A DNA stretch of 64,000 nucleotides from Micromonospora musae (lineage in GTDB: Bacteria; Actinomycetota; Actinomycetes; Mycobacteriales; Micromonosporaceae). The stretch is from assembly GCF_003626635.1 (NCBI RefSeq), contig NZ_RAZT01000013.1:164433-228432 (forward strand). Reading direction: 5' to 3'. A program made the translations under genes and the position numbers. Shown here piece after piece: positions 56,349 to 64,000 of this stretch. The notes under the pieces were generated by a model that worked only from the letters and a program-made list of their open reading frames with translations, did not search any database and was not told the DNA's origin. Within the stretch, counting starts at the first letter, position 1. Each line of letters begins with the position of its first letter.

Positions 56349-56445
56349 GTCAGCGGCCCTCCGGTGATCGATGTTACCGCGTCGCAGGTGTAACGACCGA
56401 AGCCGAAACGCGAGTCCGCTCACCGAATGGTGTTGACTGGTCGCC

Positions 56446-57291
56446 ATGTCCGGTACCGACGACCTGCTGGTCGAGCCCGAACGACTCGCCGCCGAGCTCG
56501 AATCCGCCGACCCGCCCACCGTGCTCGACATCCGCTGGCGGCTCACCGGGCCGCCCGGCCGGGACGACTACGCCGTCGGCCACCTGCCCGGCGCGGTCTT
56601 CGTCGACCTGGACACCGAGCTCTGCGGAGCGCCCGGCGCCGCCGGCCGGCACCCGCTGCCCGATCCCGCGGCGTTGCAGGCCGCGCTGCGGGCCGCGGGC
56701 GTCCGGGCCGGTCACCCCGTGGTGGTGTACGACGGCGGGGACGGCATGGCGGCCGCCCGCGCCTGGTGGACGCTGCGTTGGGCAGGGCACGAGCCGGTTC
56801 GCGTGCTGCACGGTGGCTATCCGGCCTGGACGGCCGCCGGCCTGCCGGTCGGCGCCGACGTGCCCGCGCCGGTGCCGGGTGACGTCCGGGTCCGACCCGG
56901 AGCGCTGCCCGTGCTCGACGCGGGGGAGGCAGCCCGGCTGGCCGCCGCGCAGGGCGCGGTGCTGATCGACGTGCGGGCCGCGCCCCGCTACCGGGGGGAG
57001 ACCGAGCCGATCGACCCGGTGGCCGGGCACGTGCCGGGCGCGGTGAACGTGCCCGCCTCGGAGTACGTCACGAACGGCCGCTTCCCCGCCGCCGAGGCGC
57101 TGCGGGACCGGTTCGTCACCGTCGGGGTCGCCGAGGGCACGGCGGTCGGGGCGTACTGCGGATCGGGGGTGACCGCGGCCCAGGCGGTGCTCGCCCTGCA
57201 CCTCGCCGGCCGGCCGGACGCCGCGCTCTACGTCGGCTCGTGGAGCAACTGGGTCGCGGACCCGGAGCGCCCGGTGGCCACCGGAGCGTGA
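56446..57291 (+). CDS. sseA: Sulfurtransferase (3-mercaptopyruvate type rhodanese)
   Basis: 281 residues, two rhodanese domains. The first (VLDIRWRLTGPPGRDDYAVG...) lacks the active cysteine; the second has the active loop CGSGVTA, the form typical of 3-mercaptopyruvate sulfurtransferases. Transfers sulfane sulfur to cyanide or thiols. ATG start; divergent from ideR with a 97-bp gap that contains GTTAC-N12-GTAAC. Confidence 0.9.
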   Translation: MSGTDDLLVEPERLAAELESADPPTVLDIRWRLTGPPGRDDYAVGHLPGAVFVDLDTELCGAPGAAGRHPLPDPAALQAALRAAGVRAGHPVVVYDGGDGMAAARAWWTLRWAGHEPVRVLHGGYPAWTAAGLPVGADVPAPVPGDVRVRPGALPVLDAGEAARLAAAQGAVLIDVRAAPRYRGETEPIDPVAGHVPGAVNVPASEYVTNGRFPAAEALRDRFVTVGVAEGTAVGAYCGSGVTAAQAVLALHLAGRPDAALYVGSWSNWVADPERPVATGA

Positions 57292-57388
57292 GACCCCCAC
57301 GCGGGCCACGACCGGGGATGTGACCGGTGCCACGGCGACGCCCCGCGCGTCCGGCGCGGGGGGCCGGTCCACGTGCGACGATGGGCGC

Positions 57389-58570
57389 ATGTCCGACGAC
57401 ACGGTGGTGGTGTGGGACGAGTCCCTGCTCGCCTACGACATGGGCGACCATCCGCTCGACCCGGTCCGGGTGGAGCTGACCGTCGCGCTCGCCCGGGAGC
57501 TCGGAGTCCTGGACCGGCCCCGGGTGCGCCTGGTCAAGCCGGAACCGGCCGACGACGCGCTCCTGACCCGGGTGCACGATCCGCGTTACCTGGCGGCGGT
57601 CCGGGCCGCACCCGCCGACCCGCTCTTCGCGGGGTTCGGGCTGGGCACCTCGGACAACCCGATCTTCGGCGGGATGCACGAGGCGAGCGCCCTGGTCACC
57701 GGGGCCACGGTGGCCGCCGCCGAGGCGGTCTGGCGGGGCGAGGCGCGCCGGGCGGTGAGCGTGGCCGGTGGGCTGCACCACGCCATGCCGGCCCGGGCCT
57801 CGGGGTTCTGCGTCTACAACGACCCGGCCGTGGCGATCGCCCGCCTGCTCGACCTCGGTGCCGAGCGGATCGCGTACGTCGACGTGGACGTGCACCACGG
57901 CGACGGCGTGCAGCAGATCTTCTGGAACGATCCGCGGGTGCTGACGATCAGCCTGCACGAGACCCCGCTCGCCCTCTTTCCCGGCACCGGCTTCCCCGAC
58001 GAGACCGGCGGCCCGGAGGCCGAGGGCAGCGCGGTCAACGTGGCGCTGCCGCCGGGTACCGGCGACGCGGGCTGGCAGCGCGCGTTCCACGCGGTCGTTC
58101 CGTCGGTGCTGCGGGCGTTCCGGCCGCAGGTGCTCGTCACCCAGTGCGGCGCGGACGGGCACCGGCTCGACCCCCTCGCGGACCTGCACCTCTCCGTCGA
58201 CGGCCAGCGCGCCACCTACCTCGCCCTGCGGGCGCTCGCCGACGAGCTCTGCGGAGGCCGTTGGGTGGCCACCGGCGGGGGCGGGTACGCCCTCATCGAG
58301 GCGGTGCCCCGGGCCTGGACGCACCTGCTGGCGGTCGCGACCGGCGAGCCGATCGAACCGGCGACGCTGACCCCGCTCGCCTGGCGTGAGCTGGCCGCCG
58401 CGCGCGGGCCGGGCCGCGACGTGCCGCTGCGGATGACCGATGACGTCGACCCGTCGTACGAGCCGTGGCAGCCCAGCGGCGAGCCGACCGCGGTGGACCG
58501 GGCGATCGCGGCGACCCGCAAGACGGTCTTTCCGCTGCTCGGGCTCGACCCGTACGACCCACGCGACTGA
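57389..58570 (+). CDS. acuC: Acetoin utilization protein AcuC, class I histone deacetylase-like
   Basis: 393-residue Zn-dependent lysine deacetylase. Active-site features: GGLHHAMPARASGFCVYND, the metal-binding YVDVDVHHGDGVQ, and VTQCGADGHRLDPL; the final catalytic Tyr is in ATGGGGYA. In Bacillus, AcuC activates acetyl-CoA synthetase by deacetylation. The next gene, 19 bp on, is a GNAT-acyl-CoA synthetase fusion, so writer and eraser are paired. Confidence 0.94.
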   Translation: MSDDTVVVWDESLLAYDMGDHPLDPVRVELTVALARELGVLDRPRVRLVKPEPADDALLTRVHDPRYLAAVRAAPADPLFAGFGLGTSDNPIFGGMHEASALVTGATVAAAEAVWRGEARRAVSVAGGLHHAMPARASGFCVYNDPAVAIARLLDLGAERIAYVDVDVHHGDGVQQIFWNDPRVLTISLHETPLALFPGTGFPDETGGPEAEGSAVNVALPPGTGDAGWQRAFHAVVPSVLRAFRPQVLVTQCGADGHRLDPLADLHLSVDGQRATYLALRALADELCGGRWVATGGGGYALIEAVPRAWTHLLAVATGEPIEPATLTPLAWRELAAARGPGRDVPLRMTDDVDPSYEPWQPSGEPTAVDRAIAATRKTVFPLLGLDPYDPRD

Positions 58571-58589
58571 GCGCACGGGAGCCGGGCCC

Positions 58590-61139
58590 GTGACGACCGT
58601 GGACCGACCGGTGGACGTGCTGCTCAGCGACGGTAGCACCGTCCAACTGCGACCGATCCGTCCCGAGGACGCGCCGGAGATCGTGGCGATGCACGGCCGG
58701 TTCTCCGAGCGCACCCGCTACCTTCGCTACTTCTCGCCGTACCCCCGGATCCCGGAGCGCGACCTGCGGCGTTTCGTCACCGTCGACCACCGCGACCGGG
58801 AGGCGCTCGTGGTCCTGGCGAGCGGCCGGATCGTCGCTGTGGGCCGGTACGAGCGGCTCGGCCCGGCGGCCCCCGAGGCCGAGGTCGCCTTCGTGGTCGA
58901 GGACGCCCACCAGGGGCGCGGCATCGGCTCGGTGCTGCTGGAGTACCTCGCGGACGCGGCCCGCCGGGTGGGCATCGTGCACTTCGTCGCCGAGGTGCTG
59001 CCCGCCAACGGCACGATGCTGCGGGTCTTCTCCGACTTCGGTTACCAGGTGCGGCGGCAGTTCGCCGACGGGGTGGTGCACCTGACCTTCCCGATCGCGC
59101 CGACCGAGGCGACGCTGGCGGTCCAGCGTGGCCGGGAGCACCGCACGGAGGCGCGTTCGATAGCCCGTCTCCTGGCGCCGAGAGGCGTCGCCGTCTACGG
59201 TGCCAGCGCCACCGGGCAGGGCGTCGGTGCCGCCGTACTCGGGCACCTGCGCGACGGCGGCTTCGTGGGCGCCGTCGTGCCGGTGCACCCGACCGCGGCG
59301 ACCGTCGCCGGGCTGCCCGCGTATCCGCACGCGGTCGACGCCGGGGTGCCGCTGGACCTCGCGGTGGTCGCGGTCGCGCCGGACGCGGCACCGGCGGTGG
59401 TCGCCGACGCGGCTGCCGCCGGGGTGCACGGGCTGGTGGTGATCTCCGCTGGATTCGCGGAGGCCGGCGCGGAGGGCGCCGCCGCGCAGCGGGCGCTGGT
59501 CCGGGCCGCGTACGCCGCCGGCATGCGGGTGATCGGGCCGAACTGCCTCGGCGTGGCGAACACCGATCCGGCGGTACGCCTCAACGCCACGCTCGCGCCG
59601 GTGCTGCCACCGCCCGGCCGGGTCGGCATCTTCAGCCAGTCCGGGGCGTTCGGGGTGGCGTTGCTGGCCGAGGCGGACCGCCGTGGCCTGGGCCTGTCCG
59701 GTTTCGTCTCGGCGGGGAACCGGGCCGACGTCTCCGGCAACGATCTCCTTCAGTACTGGCAGGACGACCCGGGCACCGACGTGGTCATGCTGCACCTGGA
59801 GACCTTCGGCAACCCGCGGAAGTTCGCCCGGCTGGCCCGGCGGATCGGGCGCACGAAGCCGGTGGTGGCGCTCGCGTCGCCGGCCCGGCCGGTCGGGACG
59901 GCCAGCTCCGCCGGCCCGGACGAGGTGGCGGTGGCCGCCCTCTTCGCCCAGTCCGGAGTGATCCGGGTCGACACCGTCGGCGAGCTGCTCGACGTCGGGC
60001 TGCTGCTGGCCAACCAGCCGCTGCCCGCCGGCCCGCGGGTGGCGGTGGTGGGCAACTCGTCGGCGCTGACCGGGCTCGCCGCCCGCGCCTGCGTCGCCCA
60101 GGGACTCACGCCGGCCGAGGGCGGCTCCCGCGACGTCGGGCCCAACGCGACCGCCGCGGAGTTCGCCGCCGCGCTCGCCGCGGCGGCCGGCGACGACCGG
60201 GTCGACGCGCTCGCGGTGATGCTCGCCCCGCCGCTGCCCGGTCAACCGGCGGAGGCCGACCTCGCCGTCGCGTTGCCCGCCGCGCTGCGTCCCGGCAAGC
60301 CGGTCGTGGTGACCGTACTGGCGGGACGGACCGTGTCCGGGTTGCCGGCGTACGCGGGTGTCGAGGAGGCGATCCGGGCGCTGGCCCGGGTGCACCGGTA
60401 CGCGGACTGGCTCCGCCGGTCGCCCGGTGCGCTGCCGGAGCTGACCGGCATCGACCCCGCCGCCGGTCAGGCCGCGCTGCGTCGCGACGGTGTGGACACC
60501 GCCGGTCTGCTCGCCGCGTACGGAATCGACCTGGTCGAGTCGGCGTCGGCGCGCTCGGCGGACGAGGCGGTCGAGGTGGCCACCCGGCTCGGCTTCCCGG
60601 TGGCGCTCAAGGCGGCGGCGTACGGGCTGCGGCACCGCCTCGACCTGGGTGCCGTACGCCTCGACCTGCCCGACCCGGCCGCGCTCCGCCGGGCGTACGC
60701 CGAGCTGGCCGCGGCCTTCGGCCCGGACGTCCTGGTGCAGCGGATGGTGCCGCCCGGGGTGGCCTGCGTGGTCGAGCTGGTGGAGGATCCGGCGTTCGGG
60801 CCGGTGGTCGGCTTCGGGGTCGGGGGTGTCGCCACCGAACTGCTCGGCGACCGGGCGTGGCGGGCGGTGCCGTTGACCGATCGCGATGCCGAGGAGCTGG
60901 TCGACGAGCCGCGGGCCGCCCCGCTGCTGCGGGGGCATCGCGGAGCCGCCCCGGTGGACCGGTCCGCCCTGGCCGAGCTGCTGCTGAGGGTCGGCCGGCT
61001 GGCCGACGAGCAGCCTCGCGTGCGCGCCCTGACGTTGAATCCGGTGCTCGCCCGCCCGGACGGACTCTCGGTGCTGCACGCCACCGTGCGCCTCGGCGCC
61101 GCCACCGACCGACCGGACACCGGCCCTCGCCGCCTGTAG
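58590..61139 (+). CDS. Protein acetyltransferase: GNAT domain fused to ADP-forming acyl-CoA synthetase-like domain
   Basis: 849 residues. Residues ~15-175: GNAT domain (VQLRPIRPEDAPEIVAMHGR; EDAHQGRGIGSVLLEYL). Residues ~190-849: NDP-forming acetyl-CoA synthetase-like region with CoA-binding start (LLAPRGVAVYGASATGQGVG), GMRVIGPNCLGVAN, GIFSQSGAFGVALL and an ATP-grasp-like C-terminus (AAYGIDLVESASARSADEAV). Enterobacterial Pat has the same parts in reverse order. GTG has ACGGGAG upstream. With acuC it likely sets lysine acetylation of metabolic enzymes. Confidence 0.88.
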   Translation: MTTVDRPVDVLLSDGSTVQLRPIRPEDAPEIVAMHGRFSERTRYLRYFSPYPRIPERDLRRFVTVDHRDREALVVLASGRIVAVGRYERLGPAAPEAEVAFVVEDAHQGRGIGSVLLEYLADAARRVGIVHFVAEVLPANGTMLRVFSDFGYQVRRQFADGVVHLTFPIAPTEATLAVQRGREHRTEARSIARLLAPRGVAVYGASATGQGVGAAVLGHLRDGGFVGAVVPVHPTAATVAGLPAYPHAVDAGVPLDLAVVAVAPDAAPAVVADAAAAGVHGLVVISAGFAEAGAEGAAAQRALVRAAYAAGMRVIGPNCLGVANTDPAVRLNATLAPVLPPPGRVGIFSQSGAFGVALLAEADRRGLGLSGFVSAGNRADVSGNDLLQYWQDDPGTDVVMLHLETFGNPRKFARLARRIGRTKPVVALASPARPVGTASSAGPDEVAVAALFAQSGVIRVDTVGELLDVGLLLANQPLPAGPRVAVVGNSSALTGLAARACVAQGLTPAEGGSRDVGPNATAAEFAAALAAAAGDDRVDALAVMLAPPLPGQPAEADLAVALPAALRPGKPVVVTVLAGRTVSGLPAYAGVEEAIRALARVHRYADWLRRSPGALPELTGIDPAAGQAALRRDGVDTAGLLAAYGIDLVESASARSADEAVEVATRLGFPVALKAAAYGLRHRLDLGAVRLDLPDPAALRRAYAELAAAFGPDVLVQRMVPPGVACVVELVEDPAFGPVVGFGVGGVATELLGDRAWRAVPLTDRDAEELVDEPRAAPLLRGHRGAAPVDRSALAELLLRVGRLADEQPRVRALTLNPVLARPDGLSVLHATVRLGAATDRPDTGPRRL

Positions 61140-61185
61140 TTGCTGGCCCTTTCACCCTCGCGGGGCGGTGGTGCGTAGAGCGGGG

Positions 61186-61593
61186 TCAGGCGCGGCTGGA
61201 GATCTGCTGGACGGCCCAGGAGTTGCCGTCCGGGTCGGAGAAGAAGACGAAGCCCACGTTGTCCAGCGGGTCCGGCACCGGCCCCGGGTTCTCCCCGAGG
61301 ACCTGGACGTCGCTGACCTCGACGCCGCGTTCCACCAGCTCCAGGTGGGCCTTGCGCAGGTCGGGCACCACCAGCTGGAGTCCCTTGAGCGAACCCGGCG
61401 GCATCTCCGGGACGACGCCGGCGCCGAAGACGATGGAGCAGCTGGAACCGGGTGGGGTCAGCTGCACGATCCGGCCGAGCCCGCCGATGGCGGTGTCATG
61501 GTCGACGACGAATCCGAGCTGGTCGGCGTAGAACGCCTTCGCCCGGTCCACGTCGGACACGGGTACGACCACCACTTCCAACGTCCAGTTCAT
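61186..61593 (-). CDS. VOC-family glyoxalase-like protein
   Basis: 135 residues of the vicinal oxygen chelate fold: VVPVSDVDRAKAFYADQLGF in the first half and GFVFFSDPDGNSWAVQ in the second. ATG at 61593 follows GAGGACGC. Convergent with the acetyltransferase gene. Substrate unknown. Confidence 0.88.
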   Translation of the reverse strand: MNWTLEVVVVPVSDVDRAKAFYADQLGFVVDHDTAIGGLGRIVQLTPPGSSCSIVFGAGVVPEMPPGSLKGLQLVVPDLRKAHLELVERGVEVSDVQVLGENPGPVPDPLDNVGFVFFSDPDGNSWAVQQISSRA

Positions 61594-61688
61594 GCTGCGT
61601 CCTCTCAAGCCGCGAGTGAAGCTGGTCACGCCCTGAGTAGCCCACCGAACCCGTCGAGTCAATCACCGCCGCGCCCGGCGGGGCATGC

Positions 61689-61719
61689 GAGAGGCCCCGG
61701 CGAACCGCCGGGGCCTCTC
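61689..61719. terminator. Hairpin terminator of sigB
   Basis: Perfect 14-bp stem GAGAGGCCCCGGCG / CGCCGGGGCCTCTC with a 3-nt loop, 11 bp behind the sigma factor stop on the minus strand. Confidence 0.88.
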
Positions 61720-61730
61720 ACCACGCGCCG

Positions 61731-62747
61731 TCAGCAGGCGTACGCCTCCAGGCGCTGCGCTCGCTCCGGGGCGCGCAGCTTCAGCAGCGTCACCTTCTCG
61801 ATCTGCCGGATCCGTTCCCGGGAGAGGCCGAACTCACGGCCGACCTCGTCGAGCGTGCGCTGCCGGCCGTCGTCGAGACCGAACCGCAGCCGGATCACCG
61901 CCTGCTCCCGCTGCGAGAGGGTGGCCAGTACGATCCGGACCTCGTTACGCAGCTCGCCCTGGGCCGCCGCGTCGCCGGGCTCCTGGCGCGGGTCCACCGC
62001 GGCGACGAAGTCGCCGAGCGCGCTCTCGCCGTCCTCGCCGACCGCCTGGTCCAGGCTGACCGGCTCCCGGTCGTACGAGATCAGCTCGATGACCTGGAAC
62101 TCGGGAACGTCGAGCGCCCGGGCCACCTCGGCGACGGTGGGTTCGCGACCCAGCGCCACCGACAGCTCGCGGCGGGCCCGGACCATCCGGTTGACCTGCT
62201 CCACCATGTGTACGGGGATGCGGATGGTGCGGGCCTGGTCGGCCATGGCGCGGGTGATGGCCTGGCGGATCCACCAGGTGGCGTAGGTGGAGAACTTGTA
62301 GCCCTTGGTGTAGTCGAACTTCTCGACGGCGCGGATGAGGCCGAGGTTGCCTTCCTGGATGAGGTCGAGGAAGGCCATGCCGCGACCGGTGTAGCGCTTG
62401 GCGATGCTCACCACCAGGCGCAGGTTCGCCTCGAGCAGATGGTCCTTGGCGGCCCGACCCTCCGTGGCGATCAGCTCCAGGTCGGCCCGCAGCTGCGCGG
62501 AGACCGGGGTGCAGGTGGCGAGCTTCTCCTCGGCGAAGAGCCCGGCCTCGATCCGCTTGCTGAGCTCGACCTCCTGCGCCGCGGTGAGCAGCTTCGTCCG
62601 ACCGATGCCGTTGAGGTACGCCCGGACGAGGTCCGTGGAGACGCCCCGCTCGTCGGTGGCGTCCAAGTCGGTGAGGACCTCGGCGCTCAGGTCGGTGTCC
62701 GTGCCCGCGGTCGGGCGCATCTGGTGCTCCGTCATCTGCAGGGCCAT
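61731..62747 (-). CDS. sigB: Principal-like (group 2) RNA polymerase sigma factor
   Basis: 338 residues of the sigma-70 family. Region 1.2 DLVRAYLNGIGRTKLLTAAQ; region 2 with NLRLVVSIAKRYTGRGM, FLDLIQEGNLGLIRAVEKFD and YKFSTYATWWIRQAITRA; region 3; region 4 with LSQREQAVIRLRFGL and LDEVGREFGLSRERIRQIE. There is no long region 1.1, so it is SigB/HrdB-paralogue rather than the housekeeping factor. Probably a stress or stationary-phase sigma factor. The 246-bp gap upstream, shared with spo0M, has no gene. Confidence 0.92.
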   Translation of the reverse strand: MALQMTEHQMRPTAGTDTDLSAEVLTDLDATDERGVSTDLVRAYLNGIGRTKLLTAAQEVELSKRIEAGLFAEEKLATCTPVSAQLRADLELIATEGRAAKDHLLEANLRLVVSIAKRYTGRGMAFLDLIQEGNLGLIRAVEKFDYTKGYKFSTYATWWIRQAITRAMADQARTIRIPVHMVEQVNRMVRARRELSVALGREPTVAEVARALDVPEFQVIELISYDREPVSLDQAVGEDGESALGDFVAAVDPRQEPGDAAAQGELRNEVRIVLATLSQREQAVIRLRFGLDDGRQRTLDEVGREFGLSRERIRQIEKVTLLKLRAPERAQRLEAYAC

Positions 62748-62993
62748 CTTTCGTCTCTCCCCGTGTCCGTGTCGTGCGTTCCCGGCCCAGTACCGCCGGT
62801 GACAAACAGCTTGGCGGGCGGGGCGTAAAACGGGAGTGAGGCGATCGGGGACCCGACAGCAATCCGGTCGGGTCGGTGGACCCGGCGGGGCGTGAGCGGG
62901 GTCGGGAGTGTCGACCGGACTGCTTTGCCCGACCCGGTTACCGTGCGATCGATCGGCCGGTGAGGCCGGCCCGCGAGGCTACGGAGGCGCGCA

Positions 62994-63782
62994 GTGGTCT
63001 TCAAACGGCTCATGCAGGCGATGGGTGTGGGTGGCCCGTCGGTGGAAACCGTGCTGACCAACCCGAACTGCCGCCCCGGCGGCCAGCTCGAGGGCCGGAT
63101 CCAGGTAACGGGGGGTGACCATCAGGTCGACATCGAGTACGTGGCGCTCGGGCTGGTCACCCGGGTCGAGGTGGAGAGCGGCGACAACGAGTACGACACG
63201 AACCAGGAGTTCCACCGGCAGCGGGCCACCGGCGCGTTCCGGCTGGAGCCGGGGCAGCGCCACGACATTCCGTTCCGCTTCGACGTGCCGTGGGAGACGC
63301 CGGTCACCGAGCTGTACGGGCGACACCTGCACGGGATGACCATGGGTCTGCGTACGGAGCTGGAGGTGGCGAGGGCGGTCGACAAGGGTGATCTGGACGC
63401 CGTCGCCGTGCATCCGCTGCCCGCGCAGGAGCGTCTGCTGGAGGCGTTGCTGCGGCTGGGCTTCCGGTTCGCCCGGGCGGACGTGGAGCGGGGCCACATC
63501 TACGACGTACGGCAGTCGCTGCCGTTCTACCAGGAGATCGAGTTCTATCCGGCGCCGCAGTACGGCCGGGCCATCAACCAGCTGGAGGTCACCTTCATCG
63601 CCGACTCGCGGCAGATGCAGGTGGTGCTGGAGCTGGACAAGCGAGGCGGCCTCCTCACCGAGGGGCGGGACGCCTTCGGCCGGTTCAGCGTCGACTACGC
63701 CACGATGGACCGTGTCGACTGGGCCGCCCAGCTCGACGGCTGGCTACGCCAGTCCCTCCAACGCCGCGGCCTCTTCTCCTAA
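62994..63782 (+). CDS. Spo0M-family sporulation-control protein
   Basis: 262-residue arrestin-like protein. Starts MVFKRLMQAMGVGGPSVET; then PGGQLEGRIQVTGGDHQVDI, IPFRFDVPWETPV, GLRTELEVARAVDKGDLD, and FIADSRQMQVVLELDKRGG. It is a clear paralogue of the gene at 5081. GTG start with CGGAGG upstream. Divergent from sigB, so they may share stress control. Confidence 0.88.
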   Translation: MVFKRLMQAMGVGGPSVETVLTNPNCRPGGQLEGRIQVTGGDHQVDIEYVALGLVTRVEVESGDNEYDTNQEFHRQRATGAFRLEPGQRHDIPFRFDVPWETPVTELYGRHLHGMTMGLRTELEVARAVDKGDLDAVAVHPLPAQERLLEALLRLGFRFARADVERGHIYDVRQSLPFYQEIEFYPAPQYGRAINQLEVTFIADSRQMQVVLELDKRGGLLTEGRDAFGRFSVDYATMDRVDWAAQLDGWLRQSLQRRGLFS

Positions 63783-63838
63783 CCCCCCACCCCCACCCCC
63801 ACCCCCTCCCTCCCTCCCCCTCCTCCCGCCCCCTCTAC
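63783..63838 (+). repeat. C-rich low-complexity tract
   Basis: About 56 bp of nearly pure C with short CCCCCA, CCCT and CTC units directly behind the spo0M stop. Its pyrimidine-only strand could form unusual structures; it may be prone to slippage. Confidence 0.85.
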
Positions 63839-63924
63839 TCCCGATGATCAAGAGGTTTGCGTCAGCTGGGGCCGGCGGTTTCTAGGGTTCAGTGCAACTG
63901 ATCTTGGTTGTGTTGGGGGTGTGG

Positions 63925-64000
63925 GTGGCCAGGCCGGGGGTGTTGACGTTCGGGCATCGGCAGGTGCTGGAGCATCTGTGGGGCTCGGGCCGGACGATCT
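63925..64000 (+). CDS. Start of a possible transposase or HTH protein, cut by window end
   Basis: GTG at 63925 preceded by TGGGGGT opens a frame to the window edge: VARPGVLTFGHRQVLEHLWG, continuing SGRTI. The pattern resembles the first helix-turn-helix segment of IS30-like transposases or similar proteins. Only 25 residues are visible, so this is weak. Confidence 0.35.
   Translation, partial: MARPGVLTFGHRQVLEHLWGSGRTI

Noticed and set aside
56373..56394. GTTAC-N12-GTAAC as an IdeR box
   Set aside because: It does not match the known iron-box consensus (TTAGGTTAGSCTAACCTAA), and the wide spacer argues against a DtxR-type site.
58293..61079. 928-codon minus-strand frame opposite the acetyltransferase gene
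   Set aside because: Shadow frame, His/Arg/Gly/Gln-rich with no domain.

Overview
The window is high-GC actinobacterial chromosome. GTG starts are frequent, 1-4 nt stop/start overlaps are common, and long antisense shadow frames run opposite most genes. Gene content and order point to the Micromonosporaceae, probably Micromonospora or a close relative. This is inferred from protein families, neighbourhood and repeats; there is no 16S gene here. I found no rRNA, tRNA, CRISPR array or complete insertion sequence.

Backbone. Most of the window matches a gene order I know from other actinobacteria such as Mycobacterium and Streptomyces: a DUF3046 gene, recA, recX, rny, gluABCD, miaB, a DUF349 gene, a class III dioxygenase-like gene, miaA, dapF, hflX, lexA, nrdR, nrdJ, ideR and sigB. 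It joins DNA repair and SOS control (recA, recX, lexA, udgX), deoxynucleotide supply (nrdR, nrdJ), tRNA A37 modification (miaA, miaB), cell-wall and lysine precursor synthesis (dapF), RNA decay (rny), iron control (ideR), a principal-like sigma factor and an acetylation/deacetylation pair (acuC and a GNAT-acyl-CoA synthetase fusion).

Region by region. 1-2132: end of an Mrp Na+/H+ antiporter operon (mrpD partial, mrpE, F, G). 2341-4924: two CNNM/CorC-type membrane proteins joined by a triplicated 54-bp repeat that is itself an open reading frame. 5081-11877: a Spo0M paralogue, a PNPOx-GNAT fusion with a LysE exporter under a divergent MocR regulator, a small membrane protein, udgX and an MFS transporter. 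11882-16572: DUF3046, recA, recX, rny. 17140-20551: glutamate ABC transporter. 20747-22942: selD, an unknown gene, a palindromic repeat element and a DUF2277 gene.

23103-32388 is the most interesting part: a complete FxSxx-COOH (Fxs) ribosomal peptide system. It has a 62-residue precursor ending FNSSI, a radical SAM/SPASM protein fused to an HExxH domain, an AAC(3)-type acetyltransferase, two TIR-like proteins and a 1286-residue ParA-like/NB-ARC/TPR protein. The genes overlap or nearly abut and share one clear promoter. 32548-49536: a hydrolase, then the miaB to nrdJ backbone. 49687-64000: assorted metabolic and transport genes, ideR, sseA, acuC-pat, sigB, a second spo0M paralogue and the start of a possible transposase.

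Repeats. Three copies of a palindromic element (22535, 42475, 54474) and two copies of a different palindrome (14056, 49606) lie directly behind stop codons. In two cases the element border itself supplies the TAG stop codon.
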